This document shows, piece by piece, positions 17,820 to 30,200 of a stretch of DNA of 64,000 nt. The notes under the pieces were generated by a model. It saw only the letters and a list, made by a program, of their open reading frames with translations, searched no databases and was not told where the DNA came from. Numbering within the stretch: position 1 is the stretch's first letter; each line of letters begins with the position of its first letter. Position numbers and translations under genes: made by a program. Source of the stretch: a virus; IMG/VR virus record IMGVR_UViG_3300026484_000394, positions 33,198-97,197 of that record, one strand, 5' to 3'.

Positions 17820-20800
17820 ATGAGAGCAAAAGAACATTTTACAGCACTTCAGTTTGATGAAGGAGTGGTTATGTCGAGCGATGCAACTATCGTGGCTCCT
17901 CAAGCAAAAACAATTATCTGTCGAGAAGGCCTCAATCAAACAGTTTCATTTAGCCATGGAGCTGGAAGCACTTTTCCTCTTTTAGGAGAGTCTATTAGTA
18001 AACTAATTAAAAAGACTGACTATATGTCCTTCCGAAATTTCCTAGATGAGAGCACTTCTGCCTTAAGGGAAAACGAGGTTCTATCTAGTGATAAAGAAGT
18101 AAACTCTTTGCTTCAGGCCAATCTTAGACAGGAAATTTTCACCGCGAAGAGACAAAGCCTGTTCCTTGACAATCATTCATTCAACAGTCAGACATTTTCC
18201 CTGTTTTCGGAGATAAAAGTTCTAAAAACAGCCCCTCAATTTGATAAGAAACTAAAGTTTAATGGGTTAGACAAGGGACTTTCCTCATTCCCTTTGTACC
18301 AATTGTCTTTAGAAACTTCTACTGTAGTATTTAATTCTGCAGGTAAATTATCTCTATGCTATGATCAATCAAGGTTAGACTCTGCATTTGCAGGACTGCT
18401 TGAATTCTCTCTTAGAGATAAATCCAAGAATGTAATTCGTCCTTTATGTAGAGTTCGGGATATTGTTCCTTTAAATAAGGGGAGACTTGTTTTTCTTCCT
18501 GTCGATGAAGCAGCCTGCTCTGAAGCAGTAATGAATCAGAAAGAATCAAAATCGGTTGTAGAAGTTATGACTAGCAGGAATGATGTAGCTATAGAAGTAG
18601 ATGATTCACTTATTAAAGAAGGAGATTTCTTTCTAGTAAATAAAACATCTCAGCCTGTTCGGATAACTCTTACTAACGGAGACACACACAACCTCAATCC
18701 TTACGCAATAGAAAAAATCAGAATAAACCAAGTCTCATCAGTAACCGTGTTTAAATCTCTTTTTGCATATCCTACTCGAATTACAGAGGGTGCCGAAGAG
18801 AAATTCTTATTTAAACCTCTTCCAACAGTGAAATACTATTCTGTAGGCGACCGATATGTTAATGCTCCTAGCTTTTCAATAGATAAAATCACTCGCAATC
18901 TACAGAGCAGTCTAAATCTAAGAAATGAATCTGGCCTTGTTCATATCTTGAGCTACGCAACCAACTTAAAGTTAGAAAAAACAACTGTTGTTGCTTTTGG
19001 TGACGAGCTTGGAATGAGATACAATGAAACTGATATTATTATTCGAAATGGCGAAGTCTTAACTAAAAAGGCTTCAGAGACAGATTTCGCTACAGTGAAA
19101 CTTCCTGATACTAAAACAGGAGGAGAAAGAAAGTATGTCCAAGATGGGATTGAATTCAGCTCTAAAGAATCTATTGTAGGAGGTCGAACAATAGAAGATA
19201 AGGCTTTTATGTACGAAACAAACTACACTTACACAAAAGGTGCTGTTCATCGAAAACTGACGGGTCAAGCATATCCTGTTGGATTTTATAGAATTACATT
19301 TCAGCAAAGTGGGTGCCTACTTCAGAAATTTCCTATGCAGGATGGGAATGTAAATGTGCGAAATAGTTATTACGCAAGTGAAATCGCGTTAGTTCTTTCG
19401 GCTAAGGATGGAGAATTAGCTGTTTTAAATAGAAGAGACCCTGATGAGGACAGAATTATATACTCTTATCTAAGTGCATTTGCTAAGCATTCTAAAACAG
19501 CATTTGTTATTGAGTCGTTTGGTATGGTTTCAAGAAAGACTCTTCCTTATACTGTTAGCGAACACTGGTTGGCAAAAAAAATACTTGCTGACTATCCTTC
19601 TGACTATCCATTTTTATTGCAAGGAACTGCCTCAAGGACTCTTGAGAATTATTATTTGTGCTGGGTAGCTTTACGCCAGGTAGGTTCCAAAGAAATTAAA
19701 TTCTTTTTTGAATTAGAGAGTGAACATGGATTTTATTCTCACTTAGGAAACTCCTTCTATCTTTCACAACCCGCCATAAAATGTGAGGATGAGCAAAAAT
19801 ATGCCTTAAATAAGCTAAGTACTTGTGGTCATCCATATAAATATGACTTATTTACTTCAACGACCATCAACTCTATGGAAATACAAGAAATCATCCCAGA
19901 GAGTTATTTTACTAGCGAGGTTATTTCTGCTGGGCATATGTTTCATGTAGACCCTTTGCCAATAAAAACTGAAATGGTGGGTAACTATGGTCTTCATGCA
20001 ATCTCTGTTCAAGAGAGCTCTTCGCTAGAGACAAACATATACCACTCTAGCCCTACAAACACTAACCTGAATGAATATTTCAATGAAAATATATTTTTAT
20101 ATACTCTTCCCGAAATAGGTCTGATTTGTTCCGTTCCTTTTGCATTAGATACGGTGCCCACACAGGTAGAAAAGATAAAAGACAATTACAAAAGAGGAGT
20201 TAGGTATACTTTTGCCACTCATACTGTTGAAGCCTGGTTTTCAGAAGCAAAAGGGATAGCTGAAAGCAATTATCTTGTGTCTATTGATGGCAAAGAAGTC
20301 TATCTTGAGCAGAAGCCATATCCTGAATTCATGAACAAAGACCAAGATATTTATAATCTTAAAGCCTTCTATTTAACAGAAATGAGGCTTGATGAGCTAC
20401 ATTGCCAACCAACTATTTTAGCGAGTCTTTTGTATGCAAAATATGGTTTTATTCAGTGTATTCTTGGCGTTTGGTCAGAAGAAGACGAAGATGTGTTACT
20501 TGATGATACAAGCCTGCAGATAACTAAAGAGCATAGTCAGAAAGGACATCTTCTGGTAGCTTCTTGTAATGGACTTAGTCCGAAATACATAATAAATTAC
20601 TATTCTATGTATAGTGTGTTTTCTACAGGTAAATTGTTTGAATATGATACTGAGTTTCGTCTTACCATCAAAAAAGAAGGATTGGTGTCTAAGTTGCCAT
20701 TCTCGTATATTGCAGATGCAAAAGAGAGTTACTTCAATGAAGAAGAAGAGATAGCTACGAAGCTTATTATTCAAGGTTTTTCAAGTGAGCTACAAGGGGC

Positions 20801-21692
20801 TCTTCTTATTGCATATGCTCCAAAAGGTTTCACTCTGAATGGAATGTGGGAAAATCCCGTAGACAATGTAGGCTCGCTGGATAAAATTCTTCTTCAAGAC
20901 CATTTGGAATATACCGTTCCTTCAGGAAGTCGAGTCCCTATTGACATTAATCTTGGCAGTACGAACAAGCTAGTCTCTACAGAAATCTTAAGGAATACTA
21001 TTGAGCACTATGAGAGGATAGATGGCTTTGTTACCAAAGAAGTTATAGCGAATGAGAAGATGAGTCCATTTCAGAGAGGGAAGTATACATACTCTCTCCA
21101 CTATGTTCATCATGAGCATAATGGAGTGTTTTTGTCTAGGCAAATATCTGTAGACCTAGAGGCTTATCCTCGCTCTAAGTCATACCAGAACAATAATGCT
21201 ATCCAGTCTCTAATCTTCCCTTTAAAACAGGATTCTCATCAAAAGAAGATGGCTGCTCGTGCAGTGTATGTACGCTTTGATACAAGATTTATCTCAGAGG
21301 CAATCCCTTCATACTACGACAAGTTCATAGAGTTACCTACTGCATTCACTTGTGATTTGGCTCCAGAAGAATCGGTTCTGGCAGAAGCTTCTGACAAAAT
21401 AGATTTCTTCAAAGAAGAGACTTTTGAGATTTCGGGGGAAGCTCTAATTGGACTACAAGGAAAGAATAGATATTATATAGACAATATAGATGCTAGTTCG
21501 AAAATCTTCAAACTGTCTTTCAGAAATACAGAGATTAGCTTTCACGACCAATCTAATGTAGGAACATACGATATACTAAATGCATATCCACTTTACGCTA
21601 AAGGACTGTTATTTAAGCAACCGTATAAGCATCTAAATAATGTCAAACAAAACGGGTTTATCAAGGAGTCAGATAATGTTGTGGGTAAATAG
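17820..21692 (+). CDS. Giant beta-rich structural protein, 1290 aa
   Basis: The longest protein in the plus-strand cassette. It is almost continuously beta-predicted, with frequent Tyr, Phe and Ser, no signal peptide, no membrane segment and no Walker or protease motif that I can find. Size and composition match multi-domain baseplate, tail-tip or fibre proteins. The end overlaps the next gene's start (ATG 21676) by 17 nt, so the two are coupled. Function unknown. Confidence 0.7.
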   Translation: MRAKEHFTALQFDEGVVMSSDATIVAPQAKTIICREGLNQTVSFSHGAGSTFPLLGESISKLIKKTDYMSFRNFLDESTSALRENEVLSSDKEVNSLLQANLRQEIFTAKRQSLFLDNHSFNSQTFSLFSEIKVLKTAPQFDKKLKFNGLDKGLSSFPLYQLSLETSTVVFNSAGKLSLCYDQSRLDSAFAGLLEFSLRDKSKNVIRPLCRVRDIVPLNKGRLVFLPVDEAACSEAVMNQKESKSVVEVMTSRNDVAIEVDDSLIKEGDFFLVNKTSQPVRITLTNGDTHNLNPYAIEKIRINQVSSVTVFKSLFAYPTRITEGAEEKFLFKPLPTVKYYSVGDRYVNAPSFSIDKITRNLQSSLNLRNESGLVHILSYATNLKLEKTTVVAFGDELGMRYNETDIIIRNGEVLTKKASETDFATVKLPDTKTGGERKYVQDGIEFSSKESIVGGRTIEDKAFMYETNYTYTKGAVHRKLTGQAYPVGFYRITFQQSGCLLQKFPMQDGNVNVRNSYYASEIALVLSAKDGELAVLNRRDPDEDRIIYSYLSAFAKHSKTAFVIESFGMVSRKTLPYTVSEHWLAKKILADYPSDYPFLLQGTASRTLENYYLCWVALRQVGSKEIKFFFELESEHGFYSHLGNSFYLSQPAIKCEDEQKYALNKLSTCGHPYKYDLFTSTTINSMEIQEIIPESYFTSEVISAGHMFHVDPLPIKTEMVGNYGLHAISVQESSSLETNIYHSSPTNTNLNEYFNENIFLYTLPEIGLICSVPFALDTVPTQVEKIKDNYKRGVRYTFATHTVEAWFSEAKGIAESNYLVSIDGKEVYLEQKPYPEFMNKDQDIYNLKAFYLTEMRLDELHCQPTILASLLYAKYGFIQCILGVWSEEDEDVLLDDTSLQITKEHSQKGHLLVASCNGLSPKYIINYYSMYSVFSTGKLFEYDTEFRLTIKKEGLVSKLPFSYIADAKESYFNEEEEIATKLIIQGFSSELQGALLIAYAPKGFTLNGMWENPVDNVGSLDKILLQDHLEYTVPSGSRVPIDINLGSTNKLVSTEILRNTIEHYERIDGFVTKEVIANEKMSPFQRGKYTYSLHYVHHEHNGVFLSRQISVDLEAYPRSKSYQNNNAIQSLIFPLKQDSHQKKMAARAVYVRFDTRFISEAIPSYYDKFIELPTAFTCDLAPEESVLAEASDKIDFFKEETFEISGEALIGLQGKNRYYIDNIDASSKIFKLSFRNTEISFHDQSNVGTYDILNAYPLYAKGLLFKQPYKHLNNVKQNGFIKESDNVVGK

Positions 21693-23304
21693 AGATTTAA
21701 TAGAAGGGGAGCTAGCCATAAATGGGTTAAGCTTCTACAAAGATGGGTCAGCGAATGGAAATGGTTCCTGGGGTTTTTTTTATTTGCTTAGAAATGGCAA
21801 AGACAAGCCTATCAAATTATTCCTTGGACTCAAATTTAATGTACTGTCTGTTATCACGGATAGCTATACAGAAAGTTTCATTAATATTCCAAAGTACCAA
21901 GAAGAGAAGGTACATAAGCTTCGTCGTGCTAATACTTTTTCTTTTGAAGCTGAGGACCTTACTCAATACAATGCAGATGAAGTAAATAGCGATGACTTAA
22001 TCAGCTTTGTCTTGGATGATTTCAAGCTGGAAGTTGATATTGTAGAGTTTGCTAAGAGAATATATACTAAAGTGAAGTTCTTAGAACAATTTGAAGCCAT
22101 GTTGCAGTCAAAAGTTTTGCAGACACGGGGTGCAAAGCCTTTTCGAGAAATCATTGCTATTCCTACTAAAATCTTTGAGGGGAATATAGAGACAATGAGT
22201 ACACTTTTTGTTGGGCAAACTAGCTATTCAGTAATCAATAATCGAATTTACTTTCCCAATGAAATTCATCCCGAAATCAGATATTCTGTCTGGAATATTC
22301 CAATAGATATTGATTATGATGGAGCCTTACATACAAACTTATTGAGATTAAAAAGTGGACACCTCGGAATAGTTGATATGGGTGTAATAGACAATAGTTC
22401 TTCAGAGGATGGATTTTCCCCTTCTTTCGATATTCGAACAATAAGAGATGGTTATTATGATATTGAAGTGGTTGACCCTTTTGTAAACATAGGATATCGT
22501 CCTAGTAAACACTTATATTGTCAAGATAACTCGGCTTGGTATACTCGCACTATTCCAAGCAGTGAACCAAGATTGGTGGGAGATATTCCTCTTGTTGTTG
22601 ATGAGTTTAAATCGTTGGAACCTATTATTGGTTTAGGGGATAGGGTTATATTAAAGCTTATTGCTGATTTCAAAATTAAACATGGGTTTAGTCTAGAGCA
22701 GGATAGATTTTTTAGTGAAAATATTCCTGTGTTAATTCAGGCTTTTCTCTCACACAAAAAAATCCCATGGGTAGAGAGCACTTTAGTTGAACGCCTTGCA
22801 AAAAGATTTGAAGCAGCTTACAATTTACCATTAGCAAGCAGGAATACGCTTATAGACATAGAAAAACAAACCAATATGGACAGAAATGTTATAATCGTGA
22901 TGTATCATCCGGTCTTGAATGAACATGTGTTTTATGAAGCAGGAGATAATGATAATTCTAGTATTGAAAAAGGCTCTGTGATTTTCAGTATTAAAGGCTT
23001 TCGATATGGAATATGCATTGAGAATGGAGAAGGTAAATTCATTTGGTCAAATATTGAGAAACCCTTCCGTGCAAAAGAGAAAATATTCCTTGATTTTCAC
23101 GGCAAAGAGGATTCTGTAACTCAAAAAAGTATAACTTGCTATTTGGATTTACAATATAAAGGAAGTAATGCTTACATACTGGCTATTCCAAAAACATCTT
23201 TTCGCACATTTGTGGAAAAAAGCATGGGAGTTTTCCAAGGTAATTATATCTTGGGTCAGAAAAGTGGAACAATTAAATTAGATAGGAATGTAATATGGCA
23301 GTAA
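21676..23304 (+). CDS. Beta-rich structural protein, 542 aa
   Basis: I choose ATG 21676 (AAGGAG at 21663-21668) over an in-frame ATG at 21640, which lies deeper inside the previous gene and lacks a ribosome site. The protein mixes beta strands with a helical part around 320-385. It overlaps the following gene by 10 nt. I recognise no domain; the tail/baseplate association is positional. Confidence 0.65.
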   Translation: MLWVNRDLIEGELAINGLSFYKDGSANGNGSWGFFYLLRNGKDKPIKLFLGLKFNVLSVITDSYTESFINIPKYQEEKVHKLRRANTFSFEAEDLTQYNADEVNSDDLISFVLDDFKLEVDIVEFAKRIYTKVKFLEQFEAMLQSKVLQTRGAKPFREIIAIPTKIFEGNIETMSTLFVGQTSYSVINNRIYFPNEIHPEIRYSVWNIPIDIDYDGALHTNLLRLKSGHLGIVDMGVIDNSSSEDGFSPSFDIRTIRDGYYDIEVVDPFVNIGYRPSKHLYCQDNSAWYTRTIPSSEPRLVGDIPLVVDEFKSLEPIIGLGDRVILKLIADFKIKHGFSLEQDRFFSENIPVLIQAFLSHKKIPWVESTLVERLAKRFEAAYNLPLASRNTLIDIEKQTNMDRNVIIVMYHPVLNEHVFYEAGDNDNSSIEKGSVIFSIKGFRYGICIENGEGKFIWSNIEKPFRAKEKIFLDFHGKEDSVTQKSITCYLDLQYKGSNAYILAIPKTSFRTFVEKSMGVFQGNYILGQKSGTIKLDRNVIWQ

Positions 23305-26300
23305 AAGCAACTCACACCCCACAGCTTCAAGAGGATGCTCTTTATGAGTTGAAAAAAGAAGCATTTTTTAGAATCTCTGAGCAAGTAGGCAGTCTTCAGT
23401 CAGACAGTCAGATACCAGTTTCTCTTAGAAATATATCTTTGTACCTGGGAGACAATAGTAGGATAGTATATAAGCCTTCTCAAATTAAGGGACTTTATAG
23501 CAGTCGTTCAAGCAATGTATTTGTGAAAGAGTACATTAAACTCGACAATAGCAACTGGATGATGTTTGTTCACATAGGACAGGAGAACAGTGTCGGACAG
23601 GTAGACAAGATAGCTATAGGCTCTGTTGATGGAGCTATTAAGATTGCCCCTAAAGGAACAGAAAGAGTAATCTCTCTTACAACTACTTTTGCGAACGAAA
23701 ACATTCAAATTATTCCGAGTGAACTGAGAGAGCATTTTGAAGCAGAAGCAAACCGTACTGGATATCCTCTTGGGGACTACGAAGAAGGGGTATATCTGCT
23801 GGATAGCCCAGCACCTCTTTTTGCTAATGACACGGCTATGACTAGAGACAGTGATTTTGTAGGACTTTGGATTTCTTTTGGAACAATGCTTAAGTATGAT
23901 TTATCTAATCTGTCTAATTTTAATATTGATGGTGTGAAAGTCGGAGCAATCGACATCAATAATGACATCAACTCTATTCAGATTTTGAAGATGCTTTCGA
24001 ACTGTGCCTTTGGATATGCCACTATTCTTTTAGATAAGGAATTGTTATTAGCAGACCTAATGAAATACTCAAAGAAGTTCGTTTACGAAACTAATATGCA
24101 GGATACAACAAGAATTTGCGTTGATAATGTTCTGGAAACATTACAAGAAAAAGGGTTGTTCGGTATGCTTTATGAGGAGATGGAAGCCATCAAAGAGTAT
24201 CCTATTATGGCTTTTGACGAACATACGGGGAAAATACACAGAGACCTTCAGACTGTACTAAAGTTTAAATATAAAAAAGAATACATCTATATGCTTTTAG
24301 ATTCTAAGTCTGAAAAAATGTATTTCCTTAGTTATGCAGGGGATATTTCAACTTACGAAAATTCTAAATATAATTATTCCGTGAAAGTTTCTAGTTCTCT
24401 GTGGCTGTCAAAATCAAACAGAATTAATCTTGATGGCTTTGTACTTTTCACAGGCTTCCCTAATCTTCAGCATAACAAAGTTTTAGATATATATTTTGAT
24501 AATACTTCAGAGAGCTTCAGTTCTTTAGACAAAAACTTCTCTATCGACGTTTCAGAGTTTGATAAGTTTTTTGATGAAGAGTCGGCAGGAGCCAAACAAA
24601 ATAGCTACGAACATAACACTGACCTTATTCACTCTTTTGGGAACAATTCTTTCCCTCTTGTGAGTGGCTTGGTGGGCTATCGCTTTAAAGAGGTTAGAAA
24701 TAAGATTCCTTATTTTAGCTTACAAACAAGTGCAGAACCTACTTTTAGTACAATGATAGATGTTGTAGCTAAAAAGGCTTTTCTCTTCACCCCTGCACTG
24801 AAGATGAATTGTGATTATTCTAAGTCATATCCTACTTTAGAGATTATGTCTTTTCTTAAAAACTATGTCTCGATGCAACTAGGGATAAAAGATGCAAAAG
24901 AATTTGTAGGTGAGCTTGAGGGAGGCAGTTATGTCTACGCTGTACAGTTTGGATATTATGCTGATGGATGGACCTTATTTAAGACAGACGATAATACTTT
25001 TGAATGTAAAAAGACAGACCCAATAAGACTTTCTTATGCGTTCAATGGTGCTGTAGAGCAAGTAGCTATGGATGAGGCAAAGAGTATTTTGGAAATAGTA
25101 CAGAAGCTTCAAGAGCAAAATGTTTCACCCTCAGACATAGAAGAGAGGATATCCGATAGTCTCAATAGTGCGACAAATAGAGTTCATTCAAAGATTAATG
25201 TTGCAATCAAGGGTATGGCACTTGCTTTTGACCAGGAAATTATAAGAAAAACTGCTCAAATACCTAAAATCATAGATTCTCAAACCCCTTCTTATGTGTT
25301 TGATAGATTTTTGGACTCAGATACGATTTATGTCAATAACGCTCCAACTGGTCCAGCTCTTAATCATGCTCTTTTGTTTGAAGATACATTTAATAATATC
25401 TATTTGCAGCACAGGTCTCATTACCTAAGCCTAATAGATATGAATCCAGATAAAAACAAAGTACATTGTCCATATCTAATAGACTTTACTATGTCTATGC
25501 TTGAAAACAAGATACACCTTATTGTAGATACTGATGTGTCCAATAGCATATCAGTATCTACTAATGATGTGTTAGGACTCAGTGCACTAGGAGAAATGCT
25601 TTCTGCCAATGGAGAGATAGAAATAGAGGGAGAATTGTTCCCTTACAGCGAAGCATATTCAAAAGAGATGACAATACAATATTTTGGAATACGAAACATT
25701 GACGGAAAAGACTTTAATATCTTTAAGCTCACTGACTTTACTACAATGTCGGACGAGGTGGCAAAAGCATACAATAAAAGATTTCTTTCTGAAGCCTCAG
25801 ATCAGTTCTCTGCAATTGGCATCGACTTTGAAGAAGCAAAGAAAGAAATGTTTTCTTTTGGAAAGGGTGACTATCAAGAATTGAGTGTCCCTAGGGTTCC
25901 GGGAGGACAACCTCTTTATGTAGCTATGCTAGAGAACAAACTGATGGTGTCTCTTGATGGAGAGGAGTATTCACAAGTAAATCCTGGTTTCTCATTTGAC
26001 CTATCTGCAAGATTAAAAATTAATAGCAGGCTAGCATTTATTTCCTCTCTTCAGAATTTAGTGAATATGCGTATAACAGAGACTACTTTTAGCTTGTTCC
26101 CAGAAGAAGTGCACGATAAAGAAGATATATATAATGTGTCTATTAAAGAAGTAATTCTAAATGCAGAAGAAATACATTTAAACAAGATACATATCACCAC
26201 TGTTTGCCAAGTTGATAATGGGAGCATCGTTCTATATGACAACAAAAATATTGTTTATCAAGAAGGAGAATCATTTGCGTTTGAACAATCTGTTTCTATA

Positions 26301-26564
26301 GATGGGTTTGTTCGTAAATCGGCTGAAGAAATTAGCTATTTAGCTGTTGCTAAGTTGAAATATTACAGCAAAATCGTAAAAGACAATCATGTCGTCGACA
26401 CTGCAGATGAATTATTAGGTGAGGAAGACACATATCTGATAGAGTTAAATCTTCCTTTTACGGTAGTGATGGAAGCAAGTTCTTATATTTTTGCTGACAT
26501 TAATGAAGCACGACATCTTGGCTTAGATGACCAATTTGTAATAATGGAGGAGAAAGATGACTAA
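23295..26564 (+). CDS. Giant structural protein, 1089 aa
   Basis: Mostly beta-rich. There is a helical, Glu/Gln-rich segment at about 590-640 (EIVQKLQEQNV, then DIEERISDSLNSAT) that may be a short coiled coil, followed by more beta domains. No enzyme motif is visible. Start and stop both overlap neighbouring genes (10 nt and 8 nt). With the adjacent 1290- and 1140-residue proteins it forms the core of an unusually large unidentified structural cassette. Confidence 0.7.
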   Translation: MAVKATHTPQLQEDALYELKKEAFFRISEQVGSLQSDSQIPVSLRNISLYLGDNSRIVYKPSQIKGLYSSRSSNVFVKEYIKLDNSNWMMFVHIGQENSVGQVDKIAIGSVDGAIKIAPKGTERVISLTTTFANENIQIIPSELREHFEAEANRTGYPLGDYEEGVYLLDSPAPLFANDTAMTRDSDFVGLWISFGTMLKYDLSNLSNFNIDGVKVGAIDINNDINSIQILKMLSNCAFGYATILLDKELLLADLMKYSKKFVYETNMQDTTRICVDNVLETLQEKGLFGMLYEEMEAIKEYPIMAFDEHTGKIHRDLQTVLKFKYKKEYIYMLLDSKSEKMYFLSYAGDISTYENSKYNYSVKVSSSLWLSKSNRINLDGFVLFTGFPNLQHNKVLDIYFDNTSESFSSLDKNFSIDVSEFDKFFDEESAGAKQNSYEHNTDLIHSFGNNSFPLVSGLVGYRFKEVRNKIPYFSLQTSAEPTFSTMIDVVAKKAFLFTPALKMNCDYSKSYPTLEIMSFLKNYVSMQLGIKDAKEFVGELEGGSYVYAVQFGYYADGWTLFKTDDNTFECKKTDPIRLSYAFNGAVEQVAMDEAKSILEIVQKLQEQNVSPSDIEERISDSLNSATNRVHSKINVAIKGMALAFDQEIIRKTAQIPKIIDSQTPSYVFDRFLDSDTIYVNNAPTGPALNHALLFEDTFNNIYLQHRSHYLSLIDMNPDKNKVHCPYLIDFTMSMLENKIHLIVDTDVSNSISVSTNDVLGLSALGEMLSANGEIEIEGELFPYSEAYSKEMTIQYFGIRNIDGKDFNIFKLTDFTTMSDEVAKAYNKRFLSEASDQFSAIGIDFEEAKKEMFSFGKGDYQELSVPRVPGGQPLYVAMLENKLMVSLDGEEYSQVNPGFSFDLSARLKINSRLAFISSLQNLVNMRITETTFSLFPEEVHDKEDIYNVSIKEVILNAEEIHLNKIHITTVCQVDNGSIVLYDNKNIVYQEGESFAFEQSVSIDGFVRKSAEEISYLAVAKLKYYSKIVKDNHVVDTADELLGEEDTYLIELNLPFTVVMEASSYIFADINEARHLGLDDQFVIMEEKDD

Positions 26565-27267
26565 TCTTACAGGCACTAATATACTAACACCCACAGATTG
26601 TTCTAGCCAAGTAGTGGTAGTTTCAGGGAGAGAAATCACTGTTTGTTCAGGAAAAGGAGGGCAATCTTTTCTTGAAATCAACAATAGCGATTCTCAAGGG
26701 ACAATTCCTCATTTTTTAAGCAAGTCTGGAGACTATCTTGTTATTGAATATCTAGGTGCTTTTCCTGAAATTGACTACGGTACTATTGATGATAATAGAT
26801 TTAGCTTTTTTAGAATAGCTCAGGTAAATAAAACCATGATGGAAATATCCTTTCGGCCTTCTACAGATAACGAAGAGGGCAATGTGTCTATCCCTTTTGA
26901 AAAAGCACTCCTTCCAAAATCAGAAGAGACACTTAATCGAATAGCAATCTTGATTTCTTCTACTGGGGATAACCTTCATTGTATACTAGCAACTCAAACA
27001 AAGCTATTTCATTTATACGGCTCTTCTCGCCAAGAGCAAGACTCTATTGCCGAGAGAGCTAATGTTCGGTTTAAGATTGGCAGCAAAAGCAAGATTTACA
27101 AGATTTCTACTGGAACCTCAAAGTGTATTGGGTCGACAGCAGTCTCTGCTTTGCAAAATTCTTCGCTAGAGTTTCACGAAGTTGCACGGTTCAATTCAGC
27201 TTCAGAGAATCGTAGACTAGATATAATACAAGATCTAATTTTGGGAAATAAAAGGGTGTTTCAATGA
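26557..27267 (+). CDS. Structural-region protein, 236 aa
   Basis: Begins within the end of the 1089-residue gene after GGAGG and ends in an ATGA overlap with the 1140-residue gene. Beta-rich, with a Ser/Gly-rich middle and three scattered cysteines. No recognised family. It may be a small partner or chaperone of the giant neighbours it is coupled to. Confidence 0.6.
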   Translation: MTNLTGTNILTPTDCSSQVVVVSGREITVCSGKGGQSFLEINNSDSQGTIPHFLSKSGDYLVIEYLGAFPEIDYGTIDDNRFSFFRIAQVNKTMMEISFRPSTDNEEGNVSIPFEKALLPKSEETLNRIAILISSTGDNLHCILATQTKLFHLYGSSRQEQDSIAERANVRFKIGSKSKIYKISTGTSKCIGSTAVSALQNSSLEFHEVARFNSASENRRLDIIQDLILGNKRVFQ

Positions 27268-30200
27268 TTGCTACTTCGGTAAATATACTCAGCAACGCAA
27301 TAAATCTTGTGTATCAACAAAGTGTAAAAGTGAATGGAATAGGTGGAGTAAGATTCTACTTTTCTCGGAAAACGACAGATTCTAATCTGCCAATAGAAAT
27401 CTCTTTTGTTCTTTATCAAGGTCAACTAAGAGCTTTTTGTAAGCAACATCAAGATGTAATCCTACAAGAAGTCACAATTGGAGAAAGAGATTGTTACACA
27501 TATAGAAATGATATTATTTTCTTTAAAGAAGCAATCCTCGAGCTTATAAGTAAACAGACTAACCAAGAAGAAACAAGCAGTGTAGTTGAGACAGTTAATT
27601 CTATTTTCGGTGTAGACCTAAGCAAAATTGAGAATATTACTGCTTTTGAATTCCAGAAGTCTATGTATGTGGACAATATGAGTCTAAGCTCTAGCGATAA
27701 TGTAGCAGAGGGGTATCTTATTATGCTTGCGGATATAGCTACTAAATCATTTATCACATCTATCTTCGTAGGAAAAATAAAGCCTCTTTCTAGGCGACAA
27801 TATGCAGATAAAGTAAACGAGTATTCTCAAAATAGAATTTTAGATGATATTGTCATTCAAAATCTAGAGAACTCTACTTTTATAACCAACAACTCTCCAT
27901 TTACTGCGGTTGTTACAAAAGAAGCATACCAATATAAGCAGTACAGAATTGGAAAGGCAGATGCTTTTTTTCAGAGGGAAATTAGCACTACTAATGACCT
28001 CACTATCGAGGCAGGACAATCTATACAGGTGATACATTCAGTTCCACAGAGAGAAAATAGATATTCTTTATTATCTAATCCTATCCAAAAAATTCCTGGC
28101 CCTGTCAGAAAATCAAACCTTAACGAGATGAGAGAGGCGTTGCCATACATTAAAGAAATGCCATTTTATTTTGAACTAAAAGAAATCTCTCTTCCTATGA
28201 GTGAGGTTTCAAGCAATGACTTTGTTGTAGTTAGCTCTCTTTTTGAGTTATTTTCAGAAAAAGATAATTTTGCTAGAGCTATATTAGATGCGGAAGATGA
28301 AATATCAGGTACTTCTATTACGGGTTCTCTCGGTATTGTATCCATATCCAATGGGAATGCAGTAAAAGATTTTATAGACAATGGTAGAGTTTCTTATTTC
28401 GCCTCCAATTTTCGGGTAACATTTAATGCCAAGCTGAGAAAGATATACTCATATCTTGGGGAAGACCAACTCAACGCAGTAGTTGATTACACTGCAGCAA
28501 TGAAAGCCTCTCGTATCTTGGCGATAGAAAGCAAGGTTGTATACAATGACACAATCTCTACTCCTATGCAAGCCCTTGCTGTGGAAATAGGTTTCTTTGG
28601 AGATATGAGAGAAGTAATAGCCAACAATAAAACATTGGTGTATGTAGATGAAGTATCCAAAGGTGGGTTGCCCTGTAACACAGATAGACAAGAGATTGTA
28701 AGGCAACTACTCTCAGGCGAGTTCTCTGGAGACACTGTTGTGTTCAATGCCAATGATATACTAAATAACCCTTCCAAGCCCGTCTACTACGGAAAAATAA
28801 CTGCAACAGGAGATGGAGAATTAGATGATGCATATGCTGCTTATCAGAAGAATATTGTTAGTAATCTTTCTGGCTTCAATATGGTTAATACTCAGCTCCA
28901 AATGACCTCTGCACAGTTTGCTGCAGTCGCACCATTGTTTAATTCAGACCCAACTTTTTCAGACCCTTGCCGAGAAGACTTAGTTTATGTAGTAGAAGAA
29001 AATATATCAGAGCTAGGTCTAGCAACAAATCTTGAGCAGACAATACAATCCATTAAGAAAAGGGCATACTCTTTCCGCAAGCCTATAGAGCTACTTGCTG
29101 TGATGAATATAGGAATATCTCTTGATGGAGCTTGGTATTTTTGTGGGGAAGATTTTTTTACCTCAGAAAATATTGAAAATGAAAACTACACAACCGTTAT
29201 CTCAGATGAAATAAAACACTTCCAAGGAGATTCAACATCAGTAAAGCATCCTATCTCTGACAAAAAAAAGTTCATGGATAGAGCACTGAAAGGAGATGAA
29301 TATAAGCAAAAGCTTCATGATGTGTTTAGAGCACTGGCTATTGGAGATATAGACACTTCTTTAATTTATAAACACCAGGGATTAAGATATATTGCAGAAC
29401 ATCTTCTTGATCAAAACAAAAGATATTTTTATGACTATGAAGATATTTTTAAGCTAAAGAGAAAGGCTGTATTCAAAAAAGAGCAGGATACAATAACTAA
29501 TAAATTTGTGTTACCTAATATTTTAGAACAACTCATAAATGACCAAAAAGATGGATGCGTAGGGTATATTGGAGACAGTGATGTTCATTATTTTGGAAAG
29601 AGAAGAGAAGCTCATCGAAGAAACTATGCCAAGCTTCGTCCTAACGACAAGCCAGATGCTGCTTATGAAATAGGTCATACCGTGTCATGTATGATAAACA
29701 CTGAAAATATTAGAAATGCAAGCAGCTTATTTCACTCTACGGGAAAGGACTTGTTTGGAGTCAATTTTGGAGACTGGACAACCATTGATACTTTGTCTGT
29801 TCAAAAGACTGAAAATGTCTTCTATAGAGGAATGATTTACGGCTTTCAAGTTAGCATACATAAAAATGATATTAAAGTTTTTAGCATCTTGTATGACTAT
29901 AAGACCAAGATGTTAACAATAAACAACCCTCAAAAACTAGAGATTATAGATTATGCGTTACTTCTTACATCTTTTGATGTTCTTCTACATGACTATTATG
30001 ATAGTCTGGAAGGACTTCATAGAGTAGCTCTCGGTGTTTATGCTTACTCTGGCGAAGAGTCTTTGCGGTCACAGCTTTCTCAGAAATTTCTTCTCAGTAA
30101 CCAGCCTCCAAGAAGAAGGTCTACAACAAAGATTTTCGGGGTGTCTGTTGGCCTTTTCGGAAGAAGCCTTTTTGTGAAACAAATGGAAGAATCTGCTACA